Counted from the first letter of the stretch, positions 1-5,576 are shown. The stretch: 6,092 nt of DNA from Anaerolineales bacterium (GCA_015662065.1 DQUX01000260.1:1-6092), one strand, 5' to 3'. The notes: generated by a model from the letters alone, not told the origin. Made by a program: numbers and translations.

Positions 1-1
1 C

Positions 2-916
2 CCCGCCGAGGTCGGTGCCGCGGTCGCTGCGGGGGAGGCCCGGCTGGCGGCGGCCTCCGTCGAGCCGCTCTGCCTGCACCGGGAGGATACCGACGACGAC
101 GGGGAGCCGGAGTGGGTCGGACTCTACCTCTACCCCGCCGACCCGCCCCAACTCCTGGGCTTCGTCCTGGATGGGGAGACCTGGCACGACCTGGTGCCCC
201 CGGAGAGTGAGGAGTCGAGGGGGTTGGGGGAGTATCCCACCTGCGATCTGGAGGTGCGCGACCTCAACGATGACGGGCGGACGGAGTTGGCCGTCTGGGG
301 CCACGCGGAGGTCAGCGCCGACCTCCTACACATCTTCACGTGGGATGGGGAGCGGTACGCCCTTCTGGGGGCGTTCGAGGGGGAGGGGGGCGTGCGGATG
401 GAGGAGGCGGACGGGGACCTGGTCGAGGAGGTGGTGGTGCGCTTGCGCCCGGAGGGGGGCCTGGTGCGGGAGATTGTCTACACCTGGGATGGGGCTCACT
501 ATGCCTGGACCTGGGATCGGTATGCCTGGTTCTACGTCGACCGGCCCCACGCCTACCCGGACGACGCCCCCCTCCACGCCCTGGCCTCCTTCTACCTGGC
601 GCTGGACGACCGGGACCTGCCGGGGGCCTACGACCTGCTCTCCCCCGCCGCTCAGGCCGCTCGGCCCTACGAGGAGTGGGCGCTGGGATTCGCCACGACG
701 CTCGGGGTGGAGGTGGGGGCGACGCGGGTGGTGGTCCAGGAGGGGGGGCAGGCCACCGTCGCCGCGCAGGTGCGGGCATTGGACAACGCCCAGGGCCACG
801 TCATCGCCACGCTGTACGACGTGGAGTGGCGGCTGGTGGAGATGGAGGCCGGCTGGCGGCTGGAGAGCGGCCGCTCCCAGGTGCTGGAGCAGTGGGAGGT
901 GGAATACTATCCGTAG
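2..916 (+). CDS. Acidic-turn repeat protein with C-terminal NTF2-like domain, 5'-partial
   Basis: The frame is open from the window edge to a TAG at 914-916, so 304 codons of a longer protein are visible; the true start lies outside. An internal GTG at 194 could be mistaken for the start, but the coherent sequence upstream of it argues against that. Three blade-like repeats are visible. Each has an acidic turn followed by a strand (DTDDDGEPEW near residue 29, DLNDDGRTEL near 87, EEADGDLVEE near 135), and then an aromatic hairpin with LDGETW, WDGERY or WDGAHY (about 57, 115 and 163). This resembles FG-GAP/VCBS-type beta-propeller units. From about residue 191 (LHALASFYLALDDRDLPGAYDLLS) to the end, the pattern fits an NTF2-like or DUF4878-like cone domain, including a late strand with WRLESG. 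Such proteins are usually exported or lipid-anchored in this type of bacterium, but the signal region is not in view. No enzymatic motif is seen, so the function is unknown. Domain names are recognised by pattern only. Confidence 0.8.
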   Translation, partial: PAEVGAAVAAGEARLAAASVEPLCLHREDTDDDGEPEWVGLYLYPADPPQLLGFVLDGETWHDLVPPESEESRGLGEYPTCDLEVRDLNDDGRTELAVWGHAEVSADLLHIFTWDGERYALLGAFEGEGGVRMEEADGDLVEEVVVRLRPEGGLVREIVYTWDGAHYAWTWDRYAWFYVDRPHAYPDDAPLHALASFYLALDDRDLPGAYDLLSPAAQAARPYEEWALGFATTLGVEVGATRVVVQEGGQATVAAQVRALDNAQGHVIATLYDVEWRLVEMEAGWRLESGRSQVLEQWEVEYYP

Positions 917-918
917 CA

Positions 919-968
919 CGAAATATGTAGTACGCAACACGAAATCCCGTGTTGCGTGTTACGTTTCG
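919..968. terminator. Long imperfect palindrome between convergent genes; probable bidirectional terminator and dispersed-repeat copy
   Basis: A perfect 10-bp inverted repeat, ACGCAACACG at 932-941 and CGTGTTGCGT at 948-957, encloses a 6-base loop (AAATCC). Outer pairing continues imperfectly through 927-931 with 958-962, and through CGAAA at 919-923 with TTTCG at 964-968. The octamer CACGAAAT occurs twice (917-924 and 938-945). It lies between the stop of the upstream plus-strand gene and the TAA (961-959) of the minus-strand kinase, and the 3' arm contains that stop codon. There is no strong T-run on either side, so it is not a textbook intrinsic terminator. The ACGCAACACG style of sequence resembles short AT-richer repeats commonly seen between genes in Chloroflexota; this is from memory. 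Confidence 0.55.
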
Positions 969-2212
969 CGCCCCAACGGCAACTGCACCACGAACCGGCT
1001 CCCCGGGCAGGTCTCCTCGTCGTAGCCGGGGCTCTCGGCCCAGATGCGCCCACCGTGGGCCAGCACCACCCCCTGGGCGATGGCCAGCCCCAGCCCCGGC
1101 CCCCCGCCCTTGAAGTTGATCGTCCCCGACGAGTGGAGAGCCACCTCTCCGGTGCGGTAGAACTTCTCGAAGATCAGGTCCAGGTCCTCCGGCGCGATGC
1201 CGATGCCGGTATCCTCCACCGCCACCTCGATACACTCTCCCCCCAGATCGGGCACGTCCAGCGTCCGGACGGTCACCCTGATCCGTCCCCCGTCTGGAGT
1301 GTACTTGATGGCGTTGTGCACCAGGTGGTAGAACGCCTTGTAAAGGAGGTCGGGGTCGGCCGGGCAGAAGGGCAGGGCCTTCAGCCCCTTCAGTTCCAGA
1401 GTCAGGTCCCGCTCCTCCAGCGCCCGCTCGAACTGGGAGTGGATGCCCTGGAAGATGACGGGGATACTCACCGGGCTGCGGCGGATGTGGAGCCCGTCGG
1501 TCATCACCCGTGAGAGATCCAGGATGCTGTTGAAGATGCGGTGGAGCCGCCGGGTTCCCGCTACCACTCCCTCCGCCAGGGCGCGCAACGCGGGGTCCCG
1601 CTGCACGGTGGGGTTCTCCTGCATCATCTGGGCGTACCCCAGCAGGGCGGCGACGGGGGTGCGCAGTTCGTGGGCCGATACCTGGATGAAGTCGGACTTG
1701 GTCCGGTCGAGCCGCTTCAGCCGCCTCAGCGCCTGGGTCAGTTCCTCGTTGGCGCGGCGCAGCTCGACGATCGCCTGCCGGTCGGCCTCCCGCAACCGGG
1801 CGGTCAGGCGGACCAGGATGCGGAGGCCCAGGGAGGGGCTGCGGCTCAGGACGGTCAGGAAGGGCTCCCGCCCGATCTCCAGGACGGTGGTGGGCTCGGT
1901 TGTGCGGACGGTGGCGGTGCGGACTTCTTCCTGGATGATGGCCATCTCGCCGAAGATCTCTCCCGGCCCGGCGTCGTGCAGGTACCGCTCGCTATCATCG
2001 TCCAATCGCTTGACCATCTCCACGCGCCCCTGGACGATGAAGTAGATGGTGCTCCCCGGCTCTCCCTCCCGGCAGATGTCCACGCCGGCCGGCAGGGAGC
2101 GCACCATCGCTGCCTGGACCAGCTCATCCAGGTCCTCCTCCGCCAGGCCCTGAAGGAACGGGCGGAGGAACTCCTTGACGTTCACCAGTGGAGGGGGGGG
2201 CGAGCCGTTCAT
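959..2212 (-). CDS. Soluble histidine kinase with N-terminal cyclic-nucleotide-binding domain
   Basis: The predicted protein has 417 residues with ATG at 2212. Residues about 14-126 form a CRP/CNBD-type domain with PAGVDICREGEPGSTIYFIV and a phosphate-binding-cassette-like FGEMAII followed by RTATV (about 87-102), retaining the Arg that binds the cyclic phosphate in this family. A helical linker of about 135-174 (heptad-like LRRANEELTQALRRLKRL) leads to a HisKA domain with the phospho-acceptor in SAHELRTP (H181). The HATPase domain shows an N-box (VHNAIKYTPDGG, N300), a G1 box (EDTGIGI, D334), an F-box (IFEKFYRTG) and a G2 box (GGGPGLGLA). All catalytic motifs are intact. No transmembrane segment, PAS or receiver domain is seen, so it should be a cytoplasmic sensor that autophosphorylates and passes phosphate to a regulator encoded elsewhere. 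An in-frame ATG at 2254 would overlap the upstream stop as ATGA and add 14 residues. Those codons are AT-rich (ATA, ACA, AGA, AAA) unlike the rest and look like promoter DNA, so 2212 is preferred. The start is uncertain; the family call is firm. Confidence 0.93.
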   Translation of the reverse strand: MNGSPPPPLVNVKEFLRPFLQGLAEEDLDELVQAAMVRSLPAGVDICREGEPGSTIYFIVQGRVEMVKRLDDDSERYLHDAGPGEIFGEMAIIQEEVRTATVRTTEPTTVLEIGREPFLTVLSRSPSLGLRILVRLTARLREADRQAIVELRRANEELTQALRRLKRLDRTKSDFIQVSAHELRTPVAALLGYAQMMQENPTVQRDPALRALAEGVVAGTRRLHRIFNSILDLSRVMTDGLHIRRSPVSIPVIFQGIHSQFERALEERDLTLELKGLKALPFCPADPDLLYKAFYHLVHNAIKYTPDGGRIRVTVRTLDVPDLGGECIEVAVEDTGIGIAPEDLDLIFEKFYRTGEVALHSSGTINFKGGGPGLGLAIAQGVVLAHGGRIWAESPGYDEETCPGSRFVVQLPLGRET

Positions 2213-2250
2213 CTTGCTTCTTGTATAGCATATTTTTGGGATTTGCGCAA
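2213..2250 (-). promoter_or_regulatory. Possible internal promoter ahead of the kinase gene
   Basis: On the minus strand TTGCGC (2250-2245) and TATACA (2227-2222) are separated by 17 bases, a sigma70-like arrangement. The segment is markedly AT-rich compared with the genes on both sides. The distance from the -10 to the preferred ATG at 2212 is only 9 bases (AGAAGCAAG), so a transcript from here would be leaderless or nearly so. Alternatively the segment encodes the first 14 residues of the kinase from the ATGA overlap with the preceding gene. Only spacing and composition support the promoter reading. Confidence 0.4.
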
Positions 2251-3462
2251 TCATTTAGGGTAGCACCCCCATCGCAGCGCTGCGTCGTACATGGCGACGA
2301 TGTTCTGGGGGGGGACGTCGGGCTGGATGTCGTGGATGGGGGCGAAGACATAGCCGCCGCCGGGGGCAAGGGTCCGCAGCCGCTCCCGCACGTCCGCCGC
2401 CACCTCCTCCGGCGTCCCCCAGGGCAGCACCCGCTGCGGGCAGCATCCACCGCCCCAGAAGGTGAGCCGGTCGCCGAAGGCCCGCTTCAGCCGGTCCGGC
2501 TCCATCCTCGCCGCCGAGGTCTGCACCGGGTTGAGGATATCCACGCCGACCTCGATCAGGTCCGGGATCAGGTCGTAGACAGAACCGCAGGTGTGGAGGA
2601 AGACGTAGGCCCGGCTGCGGGCGTGGACCAGGCCGTAGAGCCGCCGGTGGTGGGGTTTGAAGAGCTGCCGGTAGAGGTCGGGGTGGAACTGGAGGCCGTG
2701 CTGGACCCCCAGGTCGTCGCCGAAGCCGACCACGTGGATACACTCGCCGACGGCGTCCAGGTATCGCTCCAGATCGGCCAGGGCTGCCTGTGCCAGCCTC
2801 TCCACCAGCGCAGCGGCGAAACCGGGGTCCCGCTTCAGGTCCTGCATAAAGCGGACCCAGCCGCGGGCGAACTGGGCCCCTTCCACCAGGCTCCCGCCGA
2901 ACCAGCCGAAGAGGGCGTAGTCGGTCTCCTTGTGGAGGCGGCGGGCGGCGTGGTGGAGGAAATCCATCTCCTCGTCGGTGAACCGGCGGGGCTGGAACCG
3001 CTCCAGGTCCTCTAAGGTGGCCTGGGCCAGGGGGGCCTCTTTGGGGAGGAAGTGATAGGTCCCGGCGGGCATCCACTGGGCCACCGAGCCATCGGCGGCG
3101 CGGATGAGGAGGTCGCCTCGCTCGGTGACCTCGGGGACGAAGTCGGCGGAGATGAGGGCGGGGGAGCCGTCGGGGAGGGTCCAGTCCTTCCAGCGGGTGT
3201 TGCGCACGCCGGGCAGGGGCTCCAGGAGCGGCAGCCCCACCACGTCCACGCCGAACCGCTGCCGGACCGGCTCCTCCACCTCGGCCAGTTGGAGCAGGAT
3301 GTCTGCCACGCGGACCGGCCGGCCCTCCAGCCCCAGGTACTCCCTCAGCCGGTGGTAGGCCACCCCGTTGATGCCGGTGACCAGAGAGCCGCCCAGGTCG
3401 ATGGGCACCCGGTCCGGCTCCCGGTGGGCCAGGGCGGTGAGGACCCGTTCGCGGCTGTTCAT
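2251..3462 (-). CDS. Uroporphyrinogen decarboxylase (URO-D) family protein, MtaA/CmuA-like methyltransferase type
   Basis: A 403-residue protein that opens with MNSRERVLTALAHREPDRVP, the usual opening of URO-D/MtaA-like TIM-barrel proteins. Further hallmarks are GFGDDLGVQHG (about 246-256), FHPDLYRQLFKPHHRRL (259-275), HTCGSVYDLIPDLIEVGVDI (290-309), NPVQTSA (311-317), GGGCCPQRVLPWGTPEEV (337-354) and VPPQNIVAMYDA (383-394). It lacks the substrate-binding Arg motif of true HemE near the N-terminus (RQAGRY type), so haem synthesis is unlikely. The H290-x-C292 pair with a distal Cys (C340, C341) matches the His-x-Cys-xn-Cys zinc pattern of MtaA/MtbA/CmuA methyltransferases, which activate a thiol such as coenzyme M to receive methyl from a corrinoid. 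The substrate here is unknown, and no corrinoid protein or partner methyltransferase is in the window. The start is fixed by an in-frame TGA 9 bases upstream. Its own TGA (2253-2251) lies just before the kinase gene, and the SRPBCC gene is 33 bases upstream, so it reads as the middle gene of an operon. Confidence 0.92.
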   Translation of the reverse strand: MNSRERVLTALAHREPDRVPIDLGGSLVTGINGVAYHRLREYLGLEGRPVRVADILLQLAEVEEPVRQRFGVDVVGLPLLEPLPGVRNTRWKDWTLPDGSPALISADFVPEVTERGDLLIRAADGSVAQWMPAGTYHFLPKEAPLAQATLEDLERFQPRRFTDEEMDFLHHAARRLHKETDYALFGWFGGSLVEGAQFARGWVRFMQDLKRDPGFAAALVERLAQAALADLERYLDAVGECIHVVGFGDDLGVQHGLQFHPDLYRQLFKPHHRRLYGLVHARSRAYVFLHTCGSVYDLIPDLIEVGVDILNPVQTSAARMEPDRLKRAFGDRLTFWGGGCCPQRVLPWGTPEEVAADVRERLRTLAPGGGYVFAPIHDIQPDVPPQNIVAMYDAALRWGCYPK

Positions 3463-3464
3463 AG

Positions 3465-3485
3465 GGGCTCAGGCCCTCACCTCCT
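3465..3485 (-). promoter_or_regulatory. Distant Shine-Dalgarno with mini-hairpin before the URO-D-like gene
   Basis: AGGAGGTGA (3485-3477), a full match to the 16S anti-SD, sits 14 bases before the ATG at 3462, farther than usual. Between them is GGGC-CTGA-GCCC (3476-3465), a 4-bp stem with a 4-base loop. Folding would shorten the effective distance to a normal one. An in-frame TGA upstream excludes a longer coding start. Confidence 0.55.
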
Positions 3486-3495
3486 CCTCCGGCCC

Positions 3496-3924
3496 CTACG
3501 TCCCCAGGATGCGCTGCAGGTTCGCTATCCCCTCGTCGGCGGCCTTCTCGTTCTGCTTGAGCAGGAGCTTCTCGGCGATCTTGCCCACGGCGACCACCGG
3601 GACCGTGTACTCCAGCCGCAGGGAAATCCGGGTCCCCTCCCCCTCCGGCTCCAGCGTCCAGGTCCAGGTGCTGACGACGCCGCCCCGGGTCTCGACGACG
3701 TGTCGGCGGGGCGGATCGTGCTCCAGGATCGTGCCGGTGCCGTTGAAGGAGATGCCGGCCATCTTGAAGGTCCACTCCCAGCGGTAGTCGGTCCCCTCGC
3801 CGGTGAAGTTCCGGCTATCGGTGAGGCCGGGCAGCCATTGCGGGTCGTTGGCGTGGTCGGCCAGGAAGGCGAAGACCCGCTCTGGCGGGGCCTGGACGGA
3901 GAAGGTTCGCTCAATGACGGCCAT
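3496..3924 (-). CDS. SRPBCC-family (polyketide cyclase/dehydrase-like) protein
   Basis: A 142-residue protein with the START/Bet-v1-like pattern of SRPBCC proteins. The N-terminal strand and helix are MAVIERTFSVQAPPERVFAF, then LADHANDPQWLPGLTDSR. Several long beta strands follow (YRWEWTFKMAG, RRHVVETRGGVVSTWTWTLE, GTRISLRLEYTVPV), and the long C-terminal helix is KIAEKLLLKQNEKAADEGIANLQRIL. The length is typical of a single-domain member. These proteins enclose a hydrophobic cavity and bind or convert lipid-like or aromatic ligands; the ligand here cannot be told from sequence. No signal peptide is seen, so it is cytoplasmic. The start is supported by AAGGAGGA eight bases before the ATG at 3924. 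That SD overlaps the TAA (3940-3938) of an apparent small upstream gene, which suggests translational coupling. It is followed after 33 bases by the URO-D-like gene in the same direction, so it is probably co-transcribed from the promoter at 4145-4173. Confidence 0.88.
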   Translation of the reverse strand: MAVIERTFSVQAPPERVFAFLADHANDPQWLPGLTDSRNFTGEGTDYRWEWTFKMAGISFNGTGTILEHDPPRRHVVETRGGVVSTWTWTLEPEGEGTRISLRLEYTVPVVAVGKIAEKLLLKQNEKAADEGIANLQRILGT

Positions 3925-3937
3925 TGGATTTTCCTCC

Positions 3938-4076
3938 TTATCCGTTCTTCATCATCCACCCTTCATTGCGGCGACGACGCAGGTGCAGGGGCACCTCGTA
4001 TCCGCGCGGAGGTGGTGCCGGGCCCGGTGTCGTCGGGGTCGCCGGCGTCCATCAGCTTGTACCAGCGGATGTCCAT
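3938..4076 (-). pseudogene. Small frame-broken leader gene of the operon (about 45 residues)
   Basis: From ATG at 4076 the frame reads MDIRWYKLMDAGDPDDTGPG and then TTS. All of these first codons end in G or C, as in the neighbouring genes, and an in-frame TAG lies six bases upstream. After about 4008 this frame becomes poor (ATA, CGA, CCT, GCA) and stops at TGA 3965-3963. The frame shifted by one base instead continues sensibly from about 4006 with RGYEVPLHLRRRRNEG and WMMKNG, ending in TAA at 3940-3938. That TAA overlaps the Shine-Dalgarno of the SRPBCC gene. The simplest reading is a small first gene with one extra base (or two missing) in the CGCGCGGA region around 4000-4010. It could instead be a real mutation, an assembly error or chance. 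The protein is not recognised. Confidence 0.4.
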
Positions 4077-4105
4077 AAACTAACCCCATAGCAGACTCCA
4101 TTGCC

Positions 4106-4128
4106 GGGGCGGGGTGAGGGATGGGGGG
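4106..4128 (+). other. G-quadruplex-type motif in the divergent intergenic region
   Basis: The plus strand has four G-runs, GGGG-C-GGGG-TGA-GGG-AT-GGGGGG, with loops of 1, 3 and 2 bases. This satisfies the canonical four-tract G-quadruplex pattern. It lies just downstream of the predicted transcription start of the minus-strand operon, so the transcript would be C-rich here and the G-rich strand would be the template strand. Apart from this motif and the promoter, 4077-4178 shows nothing else recognisable. Confidence 0.5.
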
Positions 4129-4144
4129 AGGTGTGAGCCGAAGT

Positions 4145-4173
4145 ATTATACCGAGGCGTATGGATAAGGTCAA
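4145..4173 (-). promoter_or_regulatory. Near-consensus sigma70-type promoter for the minus-strand operon
   Basis: On the minus strand TTGACC (4173-4168) and TATAAT (4150-4145) are exactly 17 bases apart, one mismatch from full consensus. Transcription would start near 4138 and run through the small broken gene into the SRPBCC, URO-D-like and kinase genes. The leader to the SRPBCC start would be about 213 bases. The box lies immediately beside the first codons of the plus-strand protease remnant, so it was probably brought next to it, or left intact, by the rearrangement that truncated the remnant. Confidence 0.75.
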
Positions 4174-4178
4174 GCGAG

Positions 4179-5009
4179 GTGCGAAGAAGAATCTCGATCA
4201 CGGATGAGCCCTTCAACAACTGGCGGGTTCACCTCCAGAACCGGACCGACCTGGACGGCGATGGCAGGTTCTGGGAGGATACCAACGGCAACGGCAAGGT
4301 GGACATCGGCGAGATGGACGAGAACGAGTACATCCGCTTCACCTACGGCTACAACACCGGGCCCACCCAGCAGGTCCGCATCTCCAACCCGCTGGAGCGG
4401 ATGGCAGATGGCATCCTGCTGACGTTCCGCCACCGGAATCAGGTAGATGAAGTGCCTACCACCGACTTGACAGTCGAGGCCTCCTTCTGGAAGCGAACCT
4501 ACTGGCCCTGGATCCGGTTGAGCCAATGGTCTCTGGTCATCCCACCGCACGGGAGTGCCACGTTCCGGGCCACCTTCACTGTGCCGCGGTTTGCCGCACA
4601 CGGGATGTATGAGGGGTCCATCCTGGCCCGTTACGGCGACAAGGAAGTCGTGATCCCTGTGACGGCAGCGGTGGCGGCGCGCGGGACCCGCTTCAACATC
4701 GGCTTCCTCGACAAACCCTCGCTTCCCTTCTTGCTCTGCAACAACAGCCATCGGCAGCGGTCGGTGGATCCCGCAGACTTCCTCAGGCATCAACATCGAG
4801 GTGGTGTCCGCCCCCGCGCAGGAGGGCCTACACGGCATCCTGCTCCACCAGGTGAAGGTGGACGGCACAGCCCTGGAGGAGTGGTTCGGGGGTGCAGTGG
4901 GCATGGTGACGGTGGATCCAGGCGCAGTCAGCGCCAGCGGCCCTGCCGGTACCGGCTCGATGAAGGTCACCATCAGCAGCGAGCTGGAGTTACCTCTCTT
5001 CACTGCTGA
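4179..5009 (+). pseudogene. 5' fragment of a truncated, frameshifted subtilase-type secreted protein
   Basis: From GTG at 4179 this frame reads coherently to about 4740 and then decays into low-quality sequence before stopping at 5007-5009. It starts mid-domain: there is no signal peptide, no catalytic domain and only a weak AAGG upstream. The only other codons back to the in-frame TGA at 4134-4136 are non-start codons. Residues 24-46 (DLDGDGRFWED and DTNGNGKVDIGEMDE) form one or two EF-hand/dockerin-like calcium loops. IRFTYGYNTGPTQQVRISNP (about 52-71) and PRFAAHGMYEGSILARYG with VVIPVTAAVAA (about 136-167) are beta-rich segments of the kind found after the protease domain in large S8 subtilases. 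After VTAAVAARGTRFNIGFLDKP the continuation lies in the other frame, the 3' fragment. The assignment to a subtilase tail comes from recognising this domain style together with the PPC domain downstream; no catalytic Asp/His/Ser motif is present in the window. Confidence 0.7.
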
Positions 5010-5520
5010 GGGCTTCGGGCTGGGGACGCCTGTCACGACTCGCGAGACTGTGTACCAAGACGATCCCGATGACCCCGCTACTGCCTCGTTCGTGACGACG
5101 GTGGACATCGAGCACGGCGCCCGGCTGGAGGTGAGCACCTGCTGCTCGGCCGGGGGGTCGGACATCGATCTGTACGTGTACGGGCCCGACGGCAGACTGC
5201 TCGCTTCGTCCACCACGCCGATAGATGAGGAGTATGTCTCCATCCTCTTCCCCGAGGATGGCACCTACACCATCGCCGTCCACGGCTGGAGCGTCCCGGC
5301 CGGGGTCGACACCTTTGACCTGACCATCAACGCGGTGCAGGGCTACGATGTGACAGTCAGCGATGTGCCATCCCACATCCCGGCGGGAGGGACGGCCACG
5401 CTCACCGTCCAATGGGATACCACAGGCAAAGCGCCCGGCACCTACTACGGGTTGGTCCTGATGGGTCCGATCACGGCCCCCGGACTGCTGGAGGTGCCGG
5501 TGGAGATCGTGGTGGAGTGA
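4801..5520 (+). pseudogene. 3' fragment with PPC domain and C-terminal beta domain, same broken gene
   Basis: This frame is open from 4663 to the TGA at 5518-5520. Its only start-like codon is GTG 4801, without a ribosome binding site, and it continues the protein of the 5' fragment after a shift of one base somewhere in about 4690-4795. Residues counted from 4801: about 1-80 form a beta-rich linker; about 97-180 form a typical bacterial pre-peptidase C-terminal (PPC) domain (ASFVTTVDIEHGARLEV, SDIDLYVYGPDG, FPEDGTYTIAVHGWSVPAG, DTFDLTINAVQG). Residues 181-239 are an Ig-like strand-rich end (DVTVSDVPSHIPAGGTATL, GTYYGLVLMGP, LLEVPVEIVVE). This tail order is common in secreted subtilases. PPC domains are usually on exported peptidases and are often cleaved after secretion. 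The domain itself looks undamaged, so the break may be recent or a sequencing indel. On its own the fragment has no signal peptide and is probably not expressed. Confidence 0.75.
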
Positions 5521-5543
5521 GAGCCCCGCACGGATGACGATGG

Positions 5544-5576
5544 GCCGGGGGTCCACGGACCCCCGGCTCTCTTATT
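5544..5576. terminator. Strong palindromic terminator between convergent genes
   Basis: GCCGGGGGTCC (5544-5554) and GGACCCCCGGC (5557-5567) are perfect inverted arms around AC, giving a very GC-rich stem of 10 bp with a CACG loop. On the plus strand it is followed by TCTCTTATT (5568-5576), a T-rich tail, so it fits an intrinsic terminator for the protease remnant. The minus-strand gene ends at 5572, so the same hairpin can also stop transcription from that side, but without a T-run there. Confidence 0.85.

Noticed and set aside
15..1025. Plus-strand 336-codon frame over the first gene
   Set aside because: Its Arg/Trp/Pro-rich translation is a shadow of the acidic-repeat protein in the neighbouring frame, and it runs through the terminator palindrome.
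2251..3462. Calling the URO-D-like gene hemE (haem synthesis)
   Set aside because: The HemE N-terminal Arg-rich substrate motif is absent, while the HxC and distal Cys pattern fits MtaA-like methyltransferases.
2255..3775. Long minus-strand open frame of about 506 codons over the URO-D-like and SRPBCC genes
   Set aside because: It is the alternative frame of two well-recognised genes, with Pro/Gly/Arg-rich low-complexity translation caused by high GC.
3052..4083. Plus-strand 343-codon frame opposite the SRPBCC and URO-D-like genes
   Set aside because: It is antisense to two genes with strong family signatures and has no domain of its own.
3925..4138. Cobalamin riboswitch in the operon leader
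   Set aside because: No B12-box-like GCCACTG sequence is found in the leader strand, even though the URO-D/MtaA context made it worth looking for.
4690..4795. Programmed frameshift in the protease remnant
   Set aside because: No slippery heptamer or clear downstream structure is visible, and the 5' end of the gene is also missing, which favours gene decay.
4170..5264. Minus-strand open frame of 364 codons opposite the protease remnant
   Set aside because: It is antisense to clear PPC-domain coding sequence and contains no recognisable domain.
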